Notes under the pieces: model-generated | Seen by the model: the letters and a program-made list of their open reading frames with translations, nothing else | The model's database searches: none | What the model was told of the DNA's origin: nothing | Program-made: the position numbers and the translations under genes | Shown: in pieces, positions 11,702 through 26,641 of the stretch | Layout: each line of letters begins with the position of its first letter | Position numbering within the stretch: position 1 is the stretch's first letter | Source: Lojkania enalia | Taxonomy: Eukaryota; Ascomycota; Dothideomycetes; Pleosporales | DNA: 64,000 bases | Direction: 5' to 3' | NCBI GenBank assembly: GCA_010094045.1 | Contig: ML986582.1 | Coordinates: 744,001 to 808,000, forward strand

Positions 11702-13706
11702 ATGCGCCTTGACAGCGATGCTTCAAAACGGTCCCAATCACCCCCGCAAAGCTATAAGAACGGTTCATCTCGATCACCGGGGCCCAGGGCATCACTGGGT
11801 AAAGTTGCGAATGGAGACTCGCATAAGCCTGAGAGCAACGGGTCGTACACAAATGGAACTGCCGCAGCTAACGGCCGGCCAGTGCCTACCACATTCTTCG
11901 GTCACGATCGGGAAGAGGTGACACGCATTTTAATACAAAGCCTGACGGATCTTGGATACCACGGCGCTGCAGGGGCGCTGTGCAAGGAAAGCGGATACCA
12001 GCTGGAAGGCCCAACAGTAGCATCGTTCCGCAACGCAGTGTTAAAAGGCGATTGGGCGGAAGCCGAAGAACTATTATTTGGAACGAGTTTTTATGATCAT
12101 GGAGGGGGCATCCATCTGGACGGACATGGGAGTTATGGAAAATCTTGGGGCAAATCGGCTCGATCAGGGCCAAATGTGCGCCATTCTGGGGGCCTGACTC
12201 TCGCTGAAGGTGCCAATCGAGATGAAATGTTATTCTTGATGAAACAACAGAAATATCTCGAGTTGCTGGAACGAAGAGACCTCGGCAAAGCGCTCATGGT
12301 GCTCCGGCAAGAGTTGACGCCCCTGCACCAAGACACTGGCAGACTGCACATACTGTCTGGGTAAGTCCTTCACCCCCTAGGATTTTGCACCGGGTTACAA
12401 TTCTAACGTGCCTAGCCTAATGATGTGCCAGTCTGCCGAAGATCTCATGCTACAGGCTGGATGGGATGGAGCTCAAGGGGAATCGCGGAATCATTTGCTT
12501 TCAGAATTATCAAGTGAGTTTTTTTTTCGACATAATTGGCAATTGTAGTCTTTAATTTCGCATAGAATCTATATCTCCAAGCGTCATGATACCCGAACAT
12601 CGGCTAGCAGTTCTCTTAAACGAGGTAAAGCAAAGCTGGATCTCAAATTGCCTCTACCACAATACGGCTGCCTCACCTTCACTTTATGTAGATCACAACT
12701 GCGACCGCGAAGACTTTCCGCTAAGACCCGTAATGGAACTACGGAATCACAAAAATGAGGTGTGGTACTTGAAGTATTCCAATGACGGTACCAAATTAGC
12801 ATCTACGAGTAAGGATGCCACCGTCGTTATTTATGAGACTACGTCGTATAAACTTCTACACATACTAGAAGAAGAGCTCGACTCTGGGGTCACTCACGTA
12901 GCCTGGAGTCCGGATGACTCGAAAATAATAACTTGCTGCGCACAAAGCGAATGCTCCGCCCGGATATGGGATGTTAAGACTGGCCGTTGTCTTGTTCGTA
13001 TTAGCGACTTCACATATCCTTGCACAACAGCGGCGTGGGCACTTGATGGGAAGAGTGTTGTGATTGGATCGCAAGATACGAAATACGGACTCGCCGTGTG
13101 GGATACCGAGGGTAACATCGTGCACAACTGGAAGGAGGAGAATTTGCGAGTCAATGACCTTGCAATATCTCCCGATGGCCAGCGTCTCGTCGTGCTCCTA
13201 GAGAACCGGATTTTCGTTTATGACTTTGTTTCATATGAGAAGATTTGCGAGTGGACTATTGACGGTGTCAAGCTCACATCAGTCTCCATAACGCAAGATT
13301 CGCGGCAAATGCTTATTAGCATGAACGAGAACAAGATTGAGCTTATGGATATTGATACTGGAGAGCTCGTGCAGAGATACACTGGTCAGCAGCAGACGCA
13401 ATACATCATTCGGTCTTCGTTTGGCGGAGCCAATGATAATTTCGTCGTTAGCGGTAGCGAAGGTAGATTACATACCCCCCCCTTGGCTTCGGCCATACTG
13501 ATGGCTTATTAGACTCGCGGATATACATTTGGCGGACTAACGGTCTGCTGGTGGAAGCCTTGGATGCCCATCCGAACGGCTGCGTTAATGCCGTAGCCTG
13601 GCACCCTACCGACCCCCGCGTCTTCGCCTCTGCAGGCGACGACATGAAAGTCCGTATATGGAAATCATCGCCGCCGCAGGGCTCATCGAACGGCTTCTCA
13701 AGCTGA
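11702..13706 (+). CDS. WDR26/GID7-type protein with LisH-CTLH and WD40 repeats
   Basis: Probable subunit of the GID/CTLH ubiquitin ligase that targets gluconeogenic enzymes in yeast. Exons 11702-12360, 12416-12513, 12566-13462 and 13513-13706 join in frame (615 residues from this Met). After a Ser-rich N-terminus come a LisH segment (REEVTRILIQSLTDLGYHG), a CTLH segment (FLMKQQKYLELLERRDLGKA) and WD40 repeats (VWYLKYSNDGTKLASTS through VNAVAWHPTDPRVFASAGDD). The last 50-nt intron removes an in-frame stop at 13510-13512 and restores SGSEDSRIYIWR. The frame stays open upstream of 11702 to about 11381 with low-complexity Ser/Pro-rich text (TGKRRHSLSDSEGRSDRSES), and an acceptor-like CCCCAG ends at 11390, so the true start probably lies in an upstream exon I could not place. 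Confidence 0.87.
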
Positions 13707-14635
13707 GCATTCGCAACACGGCTTTTCGCATCTACTCATGGCGTTGGGACGATCAAAGCATCAGGGCATTGAGCATACATTTCCGGCGAAGCAACGGCTG
13801 ACAGGCTAACTGAAGCATATTTATTGTTCGTGCGTTTACTCTTACAATTCACGTCATGTTCGGGAGTTCTGGGCGCGCTCGTGGAATGGAATAGGCTGGT
13901 TGCATGGACGGTGGGATATGGCCTGTGCGTTGAAGATACATCGCCCCTCAACCTCTGCTCTCGTAAGTCTTACTTTGAGCCATAAGCCTGTTCCTATGGT
14001 TATGACAAGATAACTGGTTGGGGCAAGGGGCAAGATGAGGTGTTGGGGGTTGTGGATACGGTCCACGAGTGTTTAGGCATGTTCTGTGGTATTGGCTTGA
14101 ATAAGGCGTGCACAATACAGCTGTCGCTTATCATGGACAGAGCCCGGGTCTTGGTAAGAGTAGGTGGGAATAGGGAGAGGAAGCATGGATGACCGGATAG
14201 GATGTGAGGCGCGTGTACGTAGAAGGTCATTTGGTATAAGAACTGCCCCCCCCTCGTCAAATGCATATTTGTCTTTGTCAGCCAGAATTATCACCTATAT
14301 AAGCCTTCATGCTTTAGCAGCAAGAAGGTCGGCCTTTTTGTTCCTGATAGTCTTCTTTGATGCACAATTCCATCTCAGCCTTTTTACGCATCAAGTTTTA
14401 GTGGCATAGAAAATATTTACGGGATATCTAGTTTTGGATGTAAATAAGTAGTGTAGCCGTGGAACTCGTGAAAGTTGAGAGTGCAGCATAAGTGGGTTAT
14501 GAGAATATCTGTCTCGGATCCTGTCCGTAGCATACCCCATACTCCTAGCAATTTGAAAAACCACCGTCCCTTCCGCCACTCAATCTCCCTTCTACCCTAT
14601 CCCGCACGCCATCCATCATCTCCTCGTCCACCCAT
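13707..14635. other. Convergent intergenic region
   Basis: 3' flanks of the WD40 gene (+) and the Pmp3 gene (-). No supported gene in either strand; short frames lack coding character. Confidence 0.5.
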
Positions 14636-15074
14636 CTATCGCACAGTCCCATACTCCGTTCCCCTTGCATCCACATATCCCGCACCAGGCGGTCCACTCA
14701 CAGGCTGGGTCTGCTGCGTCGGAATCCGATGCCTACCGCCCCTCTGCACGCGCTCGCTATACACCCCCGGCGCCGACCTTCCATCATAGATCCCCGCGCG
14801 GATCTCGTCCTTGCGCTTGAAGTATATGTACTCAAGGTAGAAGGCGTGGATGTGGCCAGGTAAGTATCCAAGGATGGTGAGGAGAATGTTGATGAGAAGG
14901 TCGACGCCGCAGCCGGCGATGAGGAAGACGCCTAGGGGCGGGACTGGATAAAGCAGCGTGTTAGCATCTATCCATAGACGGTTCACGTGCACTGCCTAGA
15001 TATGTAGTACGCCGGCAGGGTCACGCACCGAAGATAGTGACGACGATTAGGAGGATAGTTTTCACGAAACCCAT
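14636..15074 (-). CDS. Pmp3/RCI2-family plasma membrane proteolipid
   Basis: Small hydrophobic stress-response membrane peptide; yeast Pmp3 affects plasma membrane potential and salt tolerance. Exons 15074-15029 and 14943-14636 on the minus strand join over an 85-nt intron. The splice gives MGFVKTILLIVVTIFVPPLG, then GVFLIAGCGVDLLINILLT and LGYLPGHIHAFYLEYIYF: two membrane spans with the conserved PPLGV turn and the GYLPGHIHAFY signature. Length is about 117 residues, longer than the 52-55 of the yeast and plant forms because of a polar, Arg/Gly/Pro-rich C-terminal tail of about 45 residues, a frequent feature of filamentous-fungal members. Confidence 0.92.
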
Positions 15075-15195
15075 GTTCTCCGTCGTCTCAGCTGCTCGGT
15101 CGATTTGGACGAGGAAAAAGCTTTCAAGATGCGGGCTGTGCGTCGTGGGAGACGAGAACGAGCCTTCAGTGACTTTGCAACCTTTGTGTTTCGCT

Positions 15196-15207
15196 GGGGG
15201 GGGGGGG
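15196..15207 (+). repeat. Homopolymer of 12 G
   Basis: Direct count of twelve G in a row. It sits about 120 bases upstream of the Pmp3 start codon. Length may be affected by sequencing error. Confidence 0.8.
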
Positions 15208-15216
15208 AAACTCGTG

Positions 15217-15236
15217 CATGTATGTATGTATGTATG
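15217..15236 (+). repeat. TATG microsatellite
   Basis: About five head-to-tail copies of TATG in the Pmp3 upstream region, read directly from the sequence. Confidence 0.85.
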
Positions 15237-15914
15237 GCAAAACGTTACCGTGCTCCGCTACGCAACTGGGCAAACAAATAACAAACAATGGATGCTCTCC
15301 TTGCCGCGCCTTCCCACCCCTCCCCTATATACACCACCCACCTTGCCCCTCCCTTCCCCTTCCCGCTTCACAAGCAACTATCCACTCCTTGGATTACAAC
15401 CATGTAGAAACTGATGTAGTGCGTCATGCAGCCCCCGCCACCCCGCCACTCCTGATAGGATGAAGCCACGCGTCCCGAGCCACGCTGTGGCGCCGAATTA
15501 GCCGGGCAGGAACAGGGATATATAGGTTCGTTCGGAGTCGTTCGGATGGATGTGGGCTGATGAGTACATGGCTACTCATCGTACGTAATCTGGGAATACT
15601 GGCATGGCCGCGTTTGTGTTGGTGGGGGTGAGTGATGCTGGGGAGGGGAAAGGTTGACGATGATTTGATATCTATGGGAGATGACCGGCCATGTTCGGTG
15701 AGAAGAGTTTGAAGGGCCATCACTACGAACTGGTTCGCGCTTCAAAAGACAAGAACAGACTTTCTTCACTATTGGAGGATTCTGCAAATAGGGTTGTTCT
15801 AACTCAAATCCACTGCCAAAACCTAGCCTAGAGTAACAATAACCCCCTGCTATAACCATCAATTTGCACACACTCACCACACCTGCCATTTTGCCCTATA
15901 CCCCCCCTCCATCC

Positions 15915-18758
15915 CTAGTCCAGAAGAGCCGAGTAATTCGAACCCGGAATCTCCGTACGTGACGAGCGGCTATCATCCTCCGTGTTCCAACTCCCACTCG
16001 TATCCATATCCTCACTGCTATCAGCTTGGAGTATGCTTTCCATAGCCTTCCGCTCATCGTCCACACCCTTCGCTTGACTATCTTCCTCCTTCTTCTTCAG
16101 GAACTCCTTGTAGTTCTGCCGGATGGCTTCCTGGTCCAAGACCAATGGCTTGATATTGTCCTCTTTTCTCGGGCCCTCTGAAAGCTCGGGAGACTTGTCT
16201 GACGGTTGCGCATCTTCCTTTGCGCCGGGGGCCGGGGACGCTTTCGCCCCTTCCACTTCCTTGAACATTGCAGGGCCATTCTCTAAAACAGGAGAGTTGT
16301 TCGCACTGCTGACCGAACTGTTCTCGGTAGATCCAAAGGCTGTATTAAGACTCCCCTTTCTCCGTGGCAGTATTGCTCTCTTATATGCTGGCAGACGCTT
16401 TGGGCTTGCTTGGCTCGTTTCGCGTGGTTTGCAGGCTTCAGATCGTCCGTCCTTCAGCTTTTTATACCAACCAGTGCGCCAATTGCGCGTCGGAGAAGAG
16501 CTAATAGCTTCGCCCAGAGACCCAGTCGTGATACCCAGGCCAATAGTAATCTCGTGATCATCGTCCGAGAGAATGACTTCTGGCTCAAGCAAACCAATCC
16601 CCGAGTCAATACGAGTTCCAACCCTCTGTCGCTTGGCAGCCAGCTCCAAATTGAGGTCATCAATTTTTCCAAGAGGAAAACTCTGGATCTCGACAGGAGA
16701 GGGCGCTTCCTTGATTGCTGTGGTGCGCGCTCGCTCCGCTGCTTTCCTTTTCTGAGGGACATTGTGTTGTCTAGATGCCATCTTTGAATCGTCCTCAGCC
16801 CCAATTCGTAGCATGCTAAGAGGCTCTGTTGTCTGGGTATTTCCAAGAAGTGTTGTCGACCTGTCACGAAAAAAATGATCACGAAGGCTGTCAAGGCAGT
16901 CAATTTTCTCGTGAGTTTGTGGAGCCGCGTATGTAGCCTCCTCGCGCGGAGCAGGTAAGTCATCATATTGTAAGATATCGGCAGCGGTCTTAACACGCTC
17001 CTCGGACGACGGCTCACAATTGGCCTTCGGAGAATCATATTGCGTCTGGCAGCTACCTTGACTACGGAGACGCTTATCACATTTATTGATTCCATGCGTA
17101 AACCAGTGCTTCTCAAGTTGCATCTCGTCGTTATCAGCGTGGTCGGGATGCCAATTGTTGTATCTCGAAATGTGCGGTCTCCACCCCTCGGCCGCATCAT
17201 CGTCAAATGAGGAGGATTGAGAATTATCCCAGCCAAGTAAGATGCACGGTTCATCGGATTTGATAGGGGAGGGACTGCGTAGGCCATCCGTCCTACCATC
17301 CTTTCTATTTTCAAGCTGGCCATTGGAACTGTCGGCCCGGCGACACTTCGAAGCCGGAGTGCTAGAGTAGGATGGCAGCCAGGAGCTAGTGCGTGCTTGT
17401 GGTCCGGGCCTCGAGGCTTCCAGAAATGGCTCCAGACAAGGTGAACCACTTCTTTTGGGCGCTTTTTCTGTGTCGTTGACGTTCTCGACCCTGATCAGCG
17501 GAAATTCCTGCTCACATATGGGAACCGAAAAACGTGGGGTCGAAGTATTAATTCGGGCCCTTAAGTCGATATTAAGCTCGATGGAATAGCGTGTTGTTTG
17601 CTCGAATCGGACGTTTCCAGGAAAATATCTGACGATGCCAGCTTGAAATGTAGACGTAGTCCCTTGCACAAAATTTTCTTCCTGGATATCATTGCCTTGC
17701 TCAAGAAGAATCCCACGTTGTCTCGTAATAGGGTCCATCCGACGCTGCGGATTTGGCACGATGGCTCGAAACGCGCCGGCTCTTCCGTCCCAAGCAAGAG
17801 GAATCATCGCAGATTTGACGTAGAACACAGTCTGCGCCGGAGCAGAAATGAACCTAGGCCCCAAGCTAGATCCTAGGTCGGGGTCTCTGTAAAGGGGCAT
17901 GACCCGATACTCCTCGCCAGGACAAAGGCTGGCTGGCAGATCTTGGAACTCGATCTCGGGTGGACCCCATTTTACATTACCAATGACGGATAAGCGATAC
18001 CGATCCTGCTCAAGGATAAAGTCGACCTCTATACTCGGCAGTGGGAACCCGTCAAAGAAACAATCGCGTGTTTGCAAAAATTTGTACACCTCGCCAGGAA
18101 GATTGCCGGATGACACAAACCAGTCGTATTTGCTCGTCACCTGTCTCTCATAAAATTCATCTAGCATATCATACACGAGTCTAGGAACATCAATGTCAAT
18201 CCGCCGATTTATTTTGGTGATAAATCTAGAGAATTCGGGAATGACCGACTTCTCGTTGATTCGCTCTGTAGTAAATTGAGCGATGAGACTAGATTCAGCG
18301 AGAACGAAGCTCTCACCATTAGACTCTCGCAACTGTGCTACGAAAGCTCCTAGAAGAACGTCTAAAACCATGTCTTCCAAAGCAAGCTTGAACACAACCT
18401 CCCACTCTCGAATCTCCGCCGTCTGTTTGGGTGACAAATTTTTCCAGCACGAAACAACATCGAGGTGGTCAAAAGTCCGTCGGGAACTTCGCTTTGATCG
18501 ACGAACTTCGGGGCAATAGACATCGGAATCTTTAACATGATCTGACCCCGGAAGACCACGCAAATCCAGGGAAAGGTCGGCATTGAACAGATCCAGGACG
18601 TGGGTGGTGAAAGTTACATCAGCTGGGGATGGATGCGTGTGATTACCATGCGGATTGGTTTTATCGTGAGCGGCAAACGGTGACTGATTTGAATTAGGGT
18701 TAGCGGGTGAATTTATGCTCTGGGGAGCTCTTACAGCCGGTTCATCCATCTTATCCAT
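15915..18758 (-). CDS. Large unknown protein, 947 aa
   Basis: One uninterrupted frame starting MDKMDEPAVRAPQS. I do not recognise a domain. Residues about 80-400 look folded (EIREWEVVFKLALEDMVLDV, YDMLDEFYERQVTSKYDWF, FPLPSIEVDFILEQDRYRLS). The remaining half is Ser/Asp/Lys-rich and probably disordered, with basic clusters such as RRSKRSSRR near residue 90 and QKRKAAERARTT, suggesting nuclear location (inference). Near the C-terminus a short charged coiled coil (EFLKKKEEDSQAKGVDDERK) is followed by an acidic Ser-rich end. No signal peptide or membrane span. The pattern of a conserved N-terminal half and a variable tail is common for lineage-specific fungal nuclear proteins. Confidence 0.75.
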   Translation of the reverse strand: MDKMDEPAVRAPQSINSPANPNSNQSPFAAHDKTNPHGNHTHPSPADVTFTTHVLDLFNADLSLDLRGLPGSDHVKDSDVYCPEVRRSKRSSRRTFDHLDVVSCWKNLSPKQTAEIREWEVVFKLALEDMVLDVLLGAFVAQLRESNGESFVLAESSLIAQFTTERINEKSVIPEFSRFITKINRRIDIDVPRLVYDMLDEFYERQVTSKYDWFVSSGNLPGEVYKFLQTRDCFFDGFPLPSIEVDFILEQDRYRLSVIGNVKWGPPEIEFQDLPASLCPGEEYRVMPLYRDPDLGSSLGPRFISAPAQTVFYVKSAMIPLAWDGRAGAFRAIVPNPQRRMDPITRQRGILLEQGNDIQEENFVQGTTSTFQAGIVRYFPGNVRFEQTTRYSIELNIDLRARINTSTPRFSVPICEQEFPLIRVENVNDTEKAPKRSGSPCLEPFLEASRPGPQARTSSWLPSYSSTPASKCRRADSSNGQLENRKDGRTDGLRSPSPIKSDEPCILLGWDNSQSSSFDDDAAEGWRPHISRYNNWHPDHADNDEMQLEKHWFTHGINKCDKRLRSQGSCQTQYDSPKANCEPSSEERVKTAADILQYDDLPAPREEATYAAPQTHEKIDCLDSLRDHFFRDRSTTLLGNTQTTEPLSMLRIGAEDDSKMASRQHNVPQKRKAAERARTTAIKEAPSPVEIQSFPLGKIDDLNLELAAKRQRVGTRIDSGIGLLEPEVILSDDDHEITIGLGITTGSLGEAISSSPTRNWRTGWYKKLKDGRSEACKPRETSQASPKRLPAYKRAILPRRKGSLNTAFGSTENSSVSSANNSPVLENGPAMFKEVEGAKASPAPGAKEDAQPSDKSPELSEGPRKEDNIKPLVLDQEAIRQNYKEFLKKKEEDSQAKGVDDERKAMESILQADSSEDMDTSGSWNTEDDSRSSRTEIPGSNYSALLD

Positions 18759-19010
18759 CCCGGAGCGTCCAACGAGAATAATTGACTAGCTGATATGTTG
18801 CGTAATAATCGATGCTTGTAGAAGGCCGGATCAATGTCGTTGGCCGAGATGTTGGATGTGGACGGATAATTCGAGTTGGACGGAAAAGTGAGGCGATAAT
18901 AGCACCCCTAAGACAAGAAGTGGCGGTCCGTCATAGCGACCCCGTCTACCTGCATTGGGGAATACACTGGAAGTAGTCGCTCCCGGCGAGTCATAACAGG
19001 CAAGTGCCGA

Positions 19011-20739
19011 CTAGACAGCATCCATTGTGGCGCGAGTCGTGAGTCTAACATGCGGTTAGTATTCCGTACAAGAGTATCATGCTTCCATGGACGGCACCTT
19101 TCGTTCTTATTTCCCAATTTAGATATTTGCAGGAAGGCATCGACACCAAAGCCCTCGAGGCTATGAATGTCCAGGCTGCCGGCCCAATATTCTGGTCGGA
19201 GAGTTAGACACACAGGGCAAAAAATCCACGACTATTATGCACAATACCTACCTGCGTATAGCTTAGACATGGGCAATCCGATGCCAAGTCGAAGATCTGG
19301 CGGGCGACTCGTCAGCGAAGAAAGAGACCCAGGGTGATGGCCTGAGTCCATCGGTGCCGATGCCGTCTTCATGTCGTGGTCCTTCGAGTTGTGCTCCGAA
19401 CTATCACCAGGAACTTTCAGCTCCTGCATAGTGCCCAATAGTTTTGGCACACGAGAAAGATTTTCTAATCTTGATTCACGACGTGGGCCTTTGCTAAAGC
19501 TCCAGAGATGAGGCAAAATATCGGTCGGGATGCCACCACCCCGGTCAGATATCCTGATGATCACGTGCTGGGGATTCTCGCAGATGGTGACGTCGATAGG
19601 CGGAGGTTTGGAGCCCTTAACGTTTCTCTGCTCGATAATCGCTTGGATTGAATTGCGTAATAGCTCCCCCACAATGTACTCCAGGTGGCTGAGGACGTAA
19701 GGAAAGGTTGCACCTAGATGGCCGTCTATGCGAATCTCGGGAATATCTACGTGGGAGCCGTATGCGCGCCTGATCAGGTCCTTTGTGGTTCTTCCACATC
19801 TCTCGACGATATCTTTGGCGTTGCACCGCAGAAAAATCTCCCCTACTGCTTCGGCGTGGGGATCATATGTGGGCTGGGCATGGGGAAAGTGCCATGGGGA
19901 ATGGAACGTGTCTGTAAGCGCGAGATGTTGTTCGGCTATGACCCGGCGCGATATCCTCTGCATCCTAATCAGCCTATATCATTTCTACTTTCGAAGGCCC
20001 TTTCATGGAGAACATACAGATCTGAGCATGGTAGTCATAAACTTGTCGATGGCCTCCGGCTTCATTAGGCCCCGCACTTCCAAAACGCCAATAGCCAAGC
20101 CTGGGATGACGGTAGCATGCTCCTTCAGTGTCTCCTCCAGCACCTTGCAGTATGCGTCATTGTCCTCTAGTGTCTTAATCTCCGGGACCCGCCGAAAACG
20201 CTCGAAGGCTTTCAGATATAGCTCGTAGACGTGGGCAAGGTGCGAGTTTGTGACGACGACGTAGGGCAACGTCTGGATATCACGGAGACGGTGCGCTATC
20301 CTGCCACAAACTCAATATGGATACATCAGAAGAGCAAGCGAAATGTAAGGCACCTGGTGGGTAATTCGAGGCGGCAGTAGTTGGCCGAGTCGAGCAGTCG
20401 GGGCTCGGTGAGGGTCCTCCCGAAAAAGGTCAATTGGCGTAGACTGATGGGCCTGGCTTCTCGCTGCACCCATCTGCAGAGAACAAGTCAGCAGACGCAT
20501 GATAGCAAGGTGCAGAGGGAGCTATACTCGTCGAGTGCGGGAGAGGGTCTCCAGCGCGGCGCTGAGGCGACGCCATGGCCGTGTTTGTATCTACGGTGTA
20601 GGCACGGGTACAGAGTGCGGCGGGAAGCTGTACGGCAGCCTATAGAATGGGCCGAGCAGGTAGTGCGAGCAGCCCTGGCGATGTTCATGGCTCGTGAAGC
20701 TGTCGAAGGGCGGTGGTGGGGAGAGCTCATGCTACTCAT
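19011..20739 (-). CDS. Mitochondrial PDK/BCKDK-family protein kinase
   Basis: Histidine-kinase-like serine kinase that inactivates the pyruvate or branched-chain 2-oxoacid dehydrogenase complex in the mitochondrial matrix. Six exons on the minus strand: 20739-20528, 20473-20354, 20300-20018, 19957-19252, 19191-19098 and 19044-19011; all five junctions keep phase, giving about 482 residues. Spliced text reads ISLRQLTFFGRTLTEP, ELPTRIAHRLRDIQTLP, then RISRRVIAEQHLAL, the N-box ELLRNSIQAI, the G1 box ISDRGGGIP and the G2 box GIGLPMSKLYA, then YWAGSLDIHSLEGFGVDAFL. About 70 residues of polar sequence (SEHNSKDHDMKT) lie between the G1 and G2 boxes, in the ATP-lid position, longer than in typical PDKs. 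The last intron has a perfect TACTAAC branch site. The N-terminus is rich in Arg/Ser/Ala with no acidic residues over the first 60, as in a mitochondrial presequence. Which complex it controls cannot be told by eye. Confidence 0.88.
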
Positions 20740-21572
20740 AGGACCATAGGCAGCGGGACTAGCGAATCTACTTAGCGTAAACGAGATGCGCACTCAATGA
20801 TCCTCGGAAAAATTAACAATCAGCAAATAAGTAATAGGCTGGGCGTCATGGAAGGAATTGATGTGAAGGCCCGAGTTTGCCAGCAGTACCAAGAGAGGCA
20901 GGTGACTATGGTATTCATTCATCTACAGCTACCACTTTCAAGTGTTTGGAGATAGTTGTCTCTATGTGCACGCTTCATTGGCTCTACAGGTGTTTGATGC
21001 ACGACGTTGGCTCGCTGCTCCGCTCCACGCCAGAGCTGCTGGCTGGATAGTCTGTCAAGCGGCGAAACAGCACAGTGCCTACTTGCCGGTATGAGTTGGC
21101 TGTAGGGGCACGCGCGTTGTACATATCCATTAGGTATTCTCCAGGCGTTCGCAGGTGCTGGCAGCCGCTGTGCAACCCAAAACTCCCAAGCCCACGTCTC
21201 TGTGTGCGCGGCCAAGATTCTCTGCAGCTCCTCTGACCTAGCTCCTAGCCGCCGCCTCCATTATTCTCCATTATTCGCCCTTCCCCCTTGCTCGTCTTTG
21301 TTCGTCTTCCTTCGTCGTCATTGTCCTGTGCTCGACCTCCGCCACCTTTTAGCGAGCCCTGCCCGCGAACGCTGAGCCTTTCCCATCCCAGATGCCCAGC
21401 AGGGACTCGCGCACCCTTCTGCCCTCTTCACCTGTCCTGGCGACTGGCGCGCAATCCGCAGCTTCTTCCCTGCCTGGAGACAGCTGCACACCTTGTCCTC
21501 GACGCCGGCTCAGCCCGCAGCACGCGTTCTCTTTGTAAAACCTCCCGCCCGCCTTCCGCCGCCCCCGGAATC
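20740..21572. other. Divergent promoter region
   Basis: Lies between the minus-strand kinase gene and the plus-strand deubiquitinase gene. From about 21235 the plus strand is strongly C/T-rich, which suggests the leader of the deubiquitinase mRNA. No supported gene. Confidence 0.5.
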
Positions 21573-25300
<3,728 letters not shown>

Positions 25301-25806
25301 ACGCCCTTTATGCATTATTAGCATATGTAAGCTAGAAAACGTGCTTTTGTTTTTGGAGACGGCGCAGGCGGGACACACGATGAGCCGAGTCTATTGATTC
25401 GGCGTTCTTTATTATTGGTATTATCATGTGCATATCTAGATATTTGGCACGCATGTACAGCGCGACCTGTGGTTGTTCGCTAGTTGTACTTGCGCGTTTG
25501 TTGCGCGTAGCGGGTGGCGCGTGAGTAGATTGGACGATGGATTGGTTTTGGAGTAGCGGGTGTCTATGGGAGCATAACCAGAAACTATTGTTACAGTAAC
25601 TGCAAATCGATTCATCATACTCTATTGGCACACGTGACACCTAGCAAAGTCGTCTGTGTCGCATACCCTCTCGCTGCTGATTGGTGAATACCGCTACCCC
25701 TACCGCCAAGACCCCGCCAAATAGTTTCGCCGAACCACCGATATCGACAGCTGTAACTTTGAACACCACCAGTGTCGGCGACCCCAGTGCAATCGAACCA
25801 CCCAAC
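25301..25806. other. Intergenic region
   Basis: Between the deubiquitinase and the p24 gene, both on the plus strand. An open frame continues upstream of 25807 to 25681 but is taken as leader. No other supported gene. Confidence 0.5.
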
Positions 25807-26641
25807 ATGCGGACGTTCGCCGCTTTTCTGAGCCTTTTGGCTCTGTACATTGGTGCAGTGCATGCTACGGCCCTGACATACAAATTGGAGGCCCATGAGA
25901 AGGCATGCTTCTTTACGAATGTGGAGCACAAGGGGACCAAGATTGCTTTTTACTTCGCAGTGCGTTATCTCTCAATTCCTACCCCCTAAATCGACAATTT
26001 TCCTACAGCCTTCCAATTTCCTTTGATTCGCCTCTCAATCAGGCCTTTGAACCCTATCAATGTCCTAGAATTCGCTAATGCGTTGAATGTCTTATAGGTC
26101 CAATCCGGCGGCTCATTTGACATCGATTACTCGGTCGTGGGCCCCAACGAGCGGGTGGTGCTAGACGGGACTAAGGAGCGGCAGGGCGACTTTGTGTTCA
26201 CTGCAAACGAGGTAGGGGAGTATAGGTTCTGCTTCAATAATGAAATGAGCACGTTTGCGGAGAAGACTGTGGATTTCGAAATTGCCGTACGTATCACACG
26301 CCGTCCCCCCGTACCCTTTGACAATCTGCTAACGATTGTTTCGTTTGTAGGTGGAGAATGAGAATCGCGCACAGCTGCCCTCGAAACAAGGCTCTAGCCC
26401 CGAACAAACGTCCGTCCTCGAGGAATCCATTCTCAAGCTCTCGGCGCAACTATCTACTATCTCGCGCAACCAGAAGTATTTCCGCACGCGCGAGAATCGC
26501 AATTTTAGCACTGTGCGCAGCACCGAGAAGCGGATATTCAATTTTAGTATTATTGAGTGTGGAATGATGGTTGTGATGGCTGGGTTGCAGGTTTTTATCG
26601 TACGGTTCTTTTTCCAGGGGGCGAGGAAAGGGTATGTGTGA
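25807..26641 (+). CDS. p24/emp24-family cargo receptor (Erp/TMED type)
   Basis: Type I membrane protein cycling between ER and Golgi in COPII/COPI vesicles. Exons 25807-25959, 26098-26286 and 26351-26641 join in frame over introns of 138 and 64 nt; 210 residues, the normal p24 size. The start MRTFAAFLSLLALYIGAVHA is a signal peptide, which is why I prefer it to an in-frame ATG 126 bases upstream. The GOLD domain follows with its two cysteines (EKACFFTNV and YRFCFNNEMST), then a coiled coil (LEESILKLSAQLSTISRNQK), a short loop (RTRENRNFSTVRSTEKR) and one membrane span (IIECGMMVVMAGLQVFIV). The tail FFFQGARKGYV has the aromatic ER-export motif but lacks a C-terminal KKXX signal; this tail resembles the gamma (Erp3/Erp4) branch. 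Confidence 0.93.

Larger units (their letters stand above)
15075..15914. other. Intergenic region with simple repeats
   Basis: Promoter of the Pmp3 gene and 3' flank of the next minus-strand gene. Contains a run of 12 G and a TATG microsatellite (listed separately) and a C/T-rich stretch at about 15300-15370. No supported gene. Confidence 0.5.

Noticed and set aside
13510..13512. In-frame stop in the WD40 gene that looked like a truncation
   Set aside because: A 50-nt GT..AG intron (13463-13512) removes it, keeps phase and restores the last WD40 repeat.
16454..17449. Long antisense frame (331 codons) inside the 947-aa gene
   Set aside because: It lies in a different frame of the same strand's gene, lacks recognisable domains and has Arg/Leu-rich shadow composition.
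20301..20500. Alternative frame MRLLTCSLQMGAARSQ as the first exon of the kinase gene
   Set aside because: Another frame of the same DNA gives the conserved PDK sequence ISLRQLTFFGRTLTEP and splices in phase on both sides.
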